Shown piece after piece: positions 7,034 through 10,503 of a DNA stretch of 10,503 bases. Positions within the stretch are counted from its first letter, which is position 1. Every line of letters begins with the position of its first letter. The position numbers and the translations under genes were made by a program. The notes under the pieces were generated by a model that made no database searches, was not told the origin of the DNA, and saw only the letters and a list, made by a program, of their open reading frames with translations. Origin of the DNA: Pavlovales sp. CCMP2436 (taxonomy: Eukaryota > Haptophyta > Pavlovophyceae > Pavlovales); NCBI GenBank assembly GCA_026770615.1, contig MU631383.1:241640-252142 (forward strand), read 5' to 3'.

Positions 7034-7201
7034 CGTCCGGTCCCGTTCGCGGTCTCCCACTGGGACCAGCTCCCGAGCCCCCGGATACCGTCCACCCCGC
7101 AAGAGTGATCAGACACACGACTGTCGACGACTGGGAGATTCACCGAATAAAAAACTTGTTTTACAACCACGTAAAGCTAGCACCTTTGAGCGACCGTGGA
7201 C

Positions 7202-7378
7202 ATGTCCAAACCTTGGGAGGGGAATGGGGAGGCGCATCTGCGTCACGGCCAAACCACTGCGGAGGTTGCCGCGCGCATAAACGCGCGTGTGGCGGTCGCG
7301 CGTGCGGCCGAGCTCGAGCAAGCTGGAGGCCACCTCACTGTTTTACACGACCTCGTCCTCGACTTCATCGCGGAGTGA
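7202..7378 (+). CDS. small 58-residue protein, unknown
   Basis: ATG at 7202 (context gacATGT) to TGA at 7376-7378. Reads MSKPWEGNGEAHLRHGQTTA then EVAARINARVAVARAAELEQ and ends HDLVLDFIAE. Residues about 20-58 are Ala/Glu/Arg/Leu-rich and would form one or two amphipathic helices. GC-rich codons resemble those of the better-supported genes. A TATA box lies upstream, and the whole unit sits inside a region bounded by 15-bp inverted repeats. No family recognised. It could also be an exon of a longer gene or a chance ORF. Confidence 0.35.
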   Translation: MSKPWEGNGEAHLRHGQTTAEVAARINARVAVARAAELEQAGGHLTVLHDLVLDFIAE

Positions 7379-7776
7379 AAGGAGGCCGATAAGGCGTGGC
7401 CTCGCCGCGGGGGTGACGGGGGGAAGTGTTCCAACACACCCTCTTGCCGCCAGCCCGCTTTGGGGGCCCCCAGGCCCTCGAATGGGGGCTGGTGTCTGGA
7501 TGGGAGCTTGCCCGATGAGGCCAGGCTTCTAAGATCACATCGTAAACACTTATAGCTACACCCCCGGCCATCAAGCGCCTTCCCCCGACCTTTCATAGCG
7601 AAGATAGGACTCGATATGTCCAGAAGTGGCCAATAATAGGTATAATATTTATAATGACGTGCGCTAATGCGCAGCTCGCCTACCAGCCGAGGGGGGGGTT
7701 GGACGTTTTTGCCGGGTCGCGTCCTGAGCGTGGTCGAACCCGTTGCCCACGCTAAGGGCTCGGGCAGGAAGTCCTC
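7379..7776. other. spacer between convergent ORFs
   Basis: G/C-rich DNA to about 7600, then an AT-rich patch around 7640. No gene seen. It contains the right inverted-repeat end at 7626-7640 and the 3' flank of the minus-strand gene at 7777-8340. No clear polyadenylation signal for that gene was found. Confidence 0.4.
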
Positions 7777-8340
7777 CTACTTCTTTGATTTCTTCGCCGG
7801 TTTATCGCCCGCCGTTTTCGCCTCCGTCGGCCGCTTCTTGGCCCTCTGCTTGGCATTGGAGTCAAGCTCATCAAGTCGGGCAACGAGCCCAGCCATACGG
7901 GCAGCCTGCTTGCCCGTCGGCAACTCCTTGCCCGCAGCCCCGAACACCTTCATCACCGCGGCCCTGGCCTTATTGTTCGCCTGATTCGATGCAGCCTGGA
8001 GCAAGGCATGCTCCTGGCCAGCCCGCATGGCGGTGGCTATCATAGCAGAAGCCGAAGGTGTCTTGGCAACGGGCTTGGCAGCGGGCTTGGGCTTTGGCTT
8101 GGCAACGGGCTTGAGCTCGGGCTCGGCAGCAGGCTTGGGCTTAGGCTTGGCAGCGGGCTTGGGCTTGGCAGCGGGCTTGGGCTCGGCAGCGGGCTTGGGC
8201 TTAGGCTTGGCAGCGGGCTTGGGCTTGGCAGCGGGCTTGGCAGCGGGCTTGGCAGCGGGCTTGGCAGCGGGCTTGGGCTTGGCAGCGGGCTTGGCCGCCT
8301 CGGCCCCCAACTTCAACTGAAGGGTAAAAGTAAGCGGCAT
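7777..8340 (-). CDS. linker-histone-like, Ala/Lys/Pro-rich basic protein
   Basis: ATG at 8340-8338 (context gaacATGC) to TAG at 7779-7777, 187 residues. Residues 1-14 are MPLTFTLQLKLGAE. Residues about 15-90 are uninterrupted AAKPKP/AAKPAAKP repeats with occasional AAEP. Residues about 93-160 are an Ala/Met/Gln-rich helical part (ASAMIATAMRAGQEHALLQA, then KARAAVMKVFGAAGK and ARLDELDSNAKQR). The end is Lys-rich (KRPTEAKTAGDKPAKKSKK), a likely nuclear signal. (AKP)n tails are typical of histone H1 C-termini and protist histone-like proteins that neutralise DNA charge. No winged-helix globular domain is recognisable and the repeat is at the N-terminal side, so a true H1 is not claimed. Open frames on the other strand (Gly/Leu-rich) are shadows of the repeat. 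Nuclear DNA binding is inferred from composition. Confidence 0.65.
   Translation of the reverse strand: MPLTFTLQLKLGAEAAKPAAKPKPAAKPAAKPAAKPAAKPKPAAKPKPKPAAEPKPAAKPKPAAKPKPKPAAEPELKPVAKPKPKPAAKPVAKTPSASAMIATAMRAGQEHALLQAASNQANNKARAAVMKVFGAAGKELPTGKQAARMAGLVARLDELDSNAKQRAKKRPTEAKTAGDKPAKKSKK
8064..8297. repeat. GGCAGCGGGCTTGG short tandem repeat
   Basis: 12-bp (GGCAGCGGGCTT) and 18-bp (plus GGGCTT) units repeat through the AKP-coding segment; GGCTTAGGCTT and GGCTCGGCAGC variants break perfect periodicity. Copy number is likely to vary between strains. Confidence 0.9.
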
Positions 8341-8439
8341 GTTCACCGAGCAGAGCACAACCTATCCGCTGTTGTGCCCAGCCTTGTGCCCCTTCGCAGT
8401 TTTTCAGTTCATTTGACGGTTGTTTGGTGTATGTAGTAT

Positions 8440-8512
8440 CTACGTCTTTATTTAGTTTAAGGCCAATTCATTTCAGCTTAAATAATATATTTTAAAAAAA
8501 ATCCAATCAGTC
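8440..8512 (-). promoter_or_regulatory. AT-rich promoter-like stretch for the histone-like gene
   Basis: Upstream of the ATG at 8340. On the minus strand it reads CTGATTGGATTT (ATTGG, inverted CCAAT; about 8503-8514), then a TATATTATTTAA stretch (about 8479-8490) and TAAATAAAG (about 8450-8458). Order and composition fit a CCAAT/TATA promoter; not proven. Confidence 0.35.
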
Positions 8513-8514
8513 TC

Positions 8515-8690
8515 AGGTAATTTTAAAAGTGTCTGCCCGTCATGATAATGGCTGACCGGGCGTTTAGAGGGGCGGATTCACGTCCGCTTGATCGTGGCGA
8601 GTACAGGGATGCCCCTAAATTCTGCAGCGGCCAAGCCGATCGTTCGCAATCTGCATCCGTGCATCGCGACCATTTCACGGCACAGAGGTA
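8515..8690. other. intergenic, no supported gene
   Basis: Open frames here run into the inverted-repeat element that follows, with no recognisable product. No repeat or RNA structure noted. Confidence 0.3.
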
Positions 8691-8854
8691 CAGGGGATCG
8701 CGGGCAATAAGAAACCGTCGTTTTAAGAAACTGAGCCTCTTTCTGCCCTTCAATAGTGATTTTAACCAAAATTTAACAATTGTTTGTATGTAATTTGCTA
8801 AGAAACTCAGCCTCAGCCTCAAAATGCGTCGTTCTTATTGCCCGCGATCCCCTA
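8691..8854. mobile_element. 164-bp MITE, same family as the 481-bp element
   Basis: Left end CAGGGGATCGCGGGCAATAA + GAA (8691-8713); right complement TAGGGGATCGCGGGCAATAA + GAA (8832-8854): 22 of 23 match. TA flanks both sides (8689-8690, 8855-8856). The subterminal TTAAGAAACTGAGCCT (8723-8738) also occurs in the larger element (5602-5617). The interior is AT-rich with no ORF. Ends nearly identical to those of the 481-bp element show that one transposase could have moved both. Confidence 0.85.
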
Positions 8855-8863
8855 TAGTTTGGA

Positions 8864-8915
8864 TCAAGTGGCGCGGAGTGGCCGTGCGCGCGCGCGACGA
8901 CTCGGAGGCGTGCCG
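8864..8915 (+). repeat. 52-bp direct repeat, copy 1
   Basis: Starts TCAAGTGGCGCGGAGTGGCC and ends GACTCGGAGGCGTGCCG. Matches 9051-9102 with one mismatch (T/C at 8885/9072). The middle is a CG-dinucleotide run. It begins nine bases after the MITE's flanking TA. Confidence 0.95.
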
Positions 8916-9050
8916 CAATCGCGGGGAGGGTTTGCACGACGGGTGGGCGTCGTGCTGTGAGCATCAGATCAGCCGCATCGTCAATGACCACCAGGTGAAC
9001 GCATGGCCCGCACGACCTCCGAAACGCGGTTATCGGCGTTCCTCGCTCGT

Positions 9051-9102
9051 TCAAGTGGCGCGGAGTGGCCGCGCGCGCGCGCGACGACTCGGAGGCGTGC
9101 CG
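9051..9102 (+). repeat. 52-bp direct repeat, copy 2
   Basis: Partner of 8864-8915, same orientation, starts 187 bp apart. The DNA between has no clear gene; a minus-strand frame (VHLVVIDDAADLMLTARRPP) is open but unrecognised. Confidence 0.95.
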
Positions 9103-9226
9103 TATTTCAATCAAAGCGTCATTTTTCTTGCGCAAAAATTCAAAAATTTCAACCAATCCAAATTTTGGGGTGTGAGCCGTAGAGTATATATTACTATTAT
9201 TCCGCAGCGCAGCCTACGGAGCCCAG

Positions 9227-9246
9227 GAATCATCGCGCGATGATTC
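9227..9246. repeat. perfect 20-bp palindrome GAATCATCGCGCGATGATTC
   Basis: Two 10-bp arms meet without a loop. The central ATCGCGCGAT is the same as the centre of the palindrome at 3966-3987. Confidence 0.95.
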
Positions 9247-9279
9247 TGCTGGCCGGTTAATTCCGGTGTGTCTACGTTC

Positions 9280-9625
9280 CTGTATACTCCCGACCAATCG
9301 GGAAGCCTTTCTGTATCCAACGCTTCGCTTGATAGCTCTTCAGTCGTAACTATGGATTGCGTAGCCGTGCTCTCTTCGCCCAGCAGTCATAACATTACGA
9401 ATTCTGTATCCGTACAGATGATCTTTACCGATAAGGCGCTGAATCAATCCACAAACCCTGAAGAGCATCCAGCACTTCTCTTGTCGCTTGAGTTTTTGCT
9501 CTCGCTTTAGCCAGTCCTAGCTCTTCATCCAACTGCTCTCTCTCGACTCCCGCCCGCCTATGCCCGTCTCGTTTCCGCCGATCCAGCGAGCGCTTCGTAA
9601 GCACACGCAAGTAATCGACGGCAAA
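9280..9625 (-). CDS. weak exon candidate, charged helical segment, unknown
   Basis: Minus-strand frame: FAVDYLRVLTKRSLDRRKRD, then EREQLDEELGLAKARAKTQA, then DALQGLWIDSAPYR, ending where TAA overlaps a consensus donor, CG|GTAAAG (9429/9428). The charged heptad-like part suggests a coiled coil. A possible acceptor, GTATACAG|G (9280/9279), would keep the frame into NVDTPELTGQQNHRAMIPGL and onward to a stop at 9111, but it lacks a pyrimidine tract. No ATG starts the frame, so it would be an internal exon. Decayed or chance ORF is equally possible. No family recognised. Confidence 0.2.
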
Positions 9626-9639
9626 TTAAGTAGGGGGCT

Positions 9640-9948
9640 GGGCGCGGCGAGTAGCCGTCAGTGCATTCAACGCACCGATGGTTAATCTGACCCCACTCGA
9701 GTAGCAGTCCGTAATGTTTTGAGATTATGTAGTTCGTTATGTAACGAAAGTGAAAGTTGTGACTTGTATAATACAATTCAAGCATTCTTCTAACAAGTAG
9801 CTTGAATCTGCAGGTGTAAAAAAGCCTGAGTAAATTGCCCTGATGATAACAGCTAGCTTATTAATGTTCGGCCGCGTAACCTCGCCCACACCAGCGATTC
9901 CAGCCCTGCTTCGGCCCACGCCTCTGCTCGAAGTCACAAAAATTATCT
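9640..9948. other. intergenic, no gene seen
   Basis: No coding stretch supported. Small inverted repeat TTCGTTA-tg-TAACGAA at 9733-9748. Confidence 0.35.
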
Positions 9949-10337
9949 GTGAACGACAAGTTGTATTGTATACGTTATAACTGAGTGTCGAAGGTACTGG
10001 TAAGCAGTTTTAGCTTTTGTTTAAGCTTTGCTGATTGTAGTACCTCACTGCAGCCACCTAAACCGCTCACATTACTTTACGCTTGACTCAATTTCGAATT
10101 TCTAATCTCAAGTCAGTAAACGATCTAAAACTAGTTGTTGGTACCTTCATGCGCTAGCACATCGTAACTACTTTGTACTATTTAACACTAGGCCGAAGTA
10201 TATTTTTCTACGGTCACTTCAGCATCCACATTGCTAAGGCTGTGATACCCACGCGCTCTGCTCGACTCTTAGTCTTAGTTCATAACTACGAACGACAAGT
10301 TGCAGTCTTTACGTTATAGCCGAGCGTCAGTAGTTAT
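9949..10337 (-). repeat. copy B of the TLDc 3'-end repeat, adjacent to the gene
   Basis: Directly downstream (minus strand) of the TLDc stop. GAACGACAAGTTG...ACGTTATA occurs at 9951-9977 and 10289-10315, so the region is itself a partial tandem duplication. Within it, minus-strand ATGTGGATGCTGAAG then TGA (10214-10231) mimics the TLDc exon's GTGTGGATGCTGCGG-TGA, suggesting a duplicated gene terminus. From 10039 it matches copy A at 4997, but runs through TACCCACGCG at 10246 without the 481-bp element. Confidence 0.75.
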
Positions 10338-10476
10338 TCACCGCAGCATCCACACTTCGACGACAAGGCAGCGGAAGTGTTCCTTGCCCTCGGCGTGTAG
10401 CGACTCTGACAGTTCAAACGTCTCGCAGCGCGCAGAGCTACCGCGGTACAACTCGTCGTCAAACCACAGCCCGTAA
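10338..10476 (-). CDS. TLDc-domain protein (OXR1/NCOA7-like), last exon
   Basis: On the minus strand an acceptor CCCCCCCTTTGTAG|T (10477/10476) opens one base plus 45 codons to TGA at 10340-10338. It reads YGLWFDDELYRGSS, CETF, then HFRCLVVEVWMLR-stop. Family knowledge: TLDc domains end with (F/Y)-G/A-L-W-x-D-x-x-L-x-x-G-x-S-x-x-C-x-T-F ... E-V-W-G-F/L, and this exon has each of those positions in order. It differs in the usual N-x-x-L after CETF (here ELSESLHAEG). TLDc proteins (OXR1, NCOA7, TBC1D24, MEAK7) act in oxidative-stress resistance and bind V-ATPase. Which subfamily this is cannot be told, because earlier exons lie beyond the window. The final codons and downstream DNA recur as relics at 10214-10231 and 5173-5190. 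Confidence 0.8.
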
Positions 10477-10483
10477 CTACAAA

Positions 10484-10503
10484 GGGGGGGGTGTGTGTGT
10501 GTG
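10484..10503. repeat. G-run plus (GT)n at window end
   Basis: Eight G then GT repeats to the last base. On the minus strand it is (CA)n plus C-run, the pyrimidine-rich part of the intron before the TLDc exon. Confidence 0.9.

Larger units (their letters stand above)
6663..7640. mobile_element. possible element bounded by CCTATTATTGGCCAC inverted repeats
   Basis: CCTATTATTGGCCAC at 6682-6696 has a perfect 15-bp inverted counterpart at 7626-7640. A further copy, CCCTATTATTGGCC, sits 18 bp upstream of the left one (6663-6676). Just inside the left end is a hairpin GCGCACA-tt-TGTGCGC (6699-6714). The interior, about 930 bp, holds a TATA box and a 58-codon ORF. No target-site duplication is evident (TA follows the right end only) and no transposase is seen. 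It may be a DNA element with a small cargo gene, or two unrelated regulatory sites containing ATTGG (CCAAT box). Confidence 0.4.

Noticed and set aside
8027..8320. Plus-strand Gly/Leu/Ala-rich ORFs over the AKP repeat
   Set aside because: They are the complement of the 12/18-bp repeat in the minus-strand gene; that strand has a proper ATG, non-repeat ends and a basic protein of known type.
8773..9243. Overlapping ORFs on both strands around the 52-bp repeat
   Set aside because: They include MITE ends and the CG-run of the repeat, and neither strand gives a recognisable protein.
9268..9510. Plus-strand Ser-rich ORF
   Set aside because: It starts at GTG rather than ATG, has no splice support and no recognisable domain; it is probably a chance frame.

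Overview
The window looks like nuclear DNA of a GC-rich, intron-bearing eukaryote, most likely a unicellular alga or other protist; the exact group cannot be fixed from sequence alone. Reasons: short GT-AG introns with C-rich tracts restore reading frames (131 and 91 bp in the gene at 1305-2680); one exon resembles the mitochondrial kinase-like protein COQ8; another is the C-terminal end of a TLDc-domain protein; and the spaces between genes are AT-richer and full of repeats and small DNA-transposon relics. No rRNA, tRNA, CRISPR array or bacterial operon was seen. Both window ends are simple sequence (40 G at the start, G-run plus GT repeat at the end), as expected of a contig broken at low complexity.

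Layout. 1-827: 5' exon of a COQ8-like gene on the minus strand, followed by an intron made of degenerate GGGCTA-type repeats. 828-1304: AT-rich spacer between divergent genes. 1305-2680: three-exon plus-strand gene of unknown family with a 32-residue in-frame duplication and a C-terminal C2H2-like zinc finger, plus an apparent frameshift in exon 1. 2681-3840: weak exon-like signals on both strands. 3840-4500: a cluster of TGTATC/GATACA motifs with a perfect 22-bp palindrome, then a degenerate tandem repeat built on AAGCGGATCCG. 4500-5870: AT-rich repeat DNA holding a 481-bp TA-inserted inverted-repeat element. 6045-6660: dispersed repeat flanking a tandem repeat that is open on the minus strand. 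6663-7640: about 960 bp bounded by a 15-bp inverted repeat, with a TATA box and a 58-codon ORF. 7777-8340: minus-strand lysine/alanine/proline-rich, linker-histone-like protein. 8691-8854: 164-bp element of the same family as the 481-bp one. 8864-9102: 52-bp direct repeat. 9280-9610: weak minus-strand exon candidates. 9949-10337: a repeat made from the 3' end and downstream DNA of the TLDc gene. 10338-10476: last exon of that TLDc gene.

The genes do not form a pathway. COQ8 (coenzyme Q synthesis) and TLDc proteins (oxidative-stress resistance, V-ATPase control) are ordinary housekeeping families. The most informative structure is in the repeats: a relic of the TLDc gene's 3' region lies about 5 kb away and carries the 481-bp element, while the copy next to the gene lacks it, so the window holds both a filled and an empty site of one insertion. 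No defence or other multi-gene system is visible.
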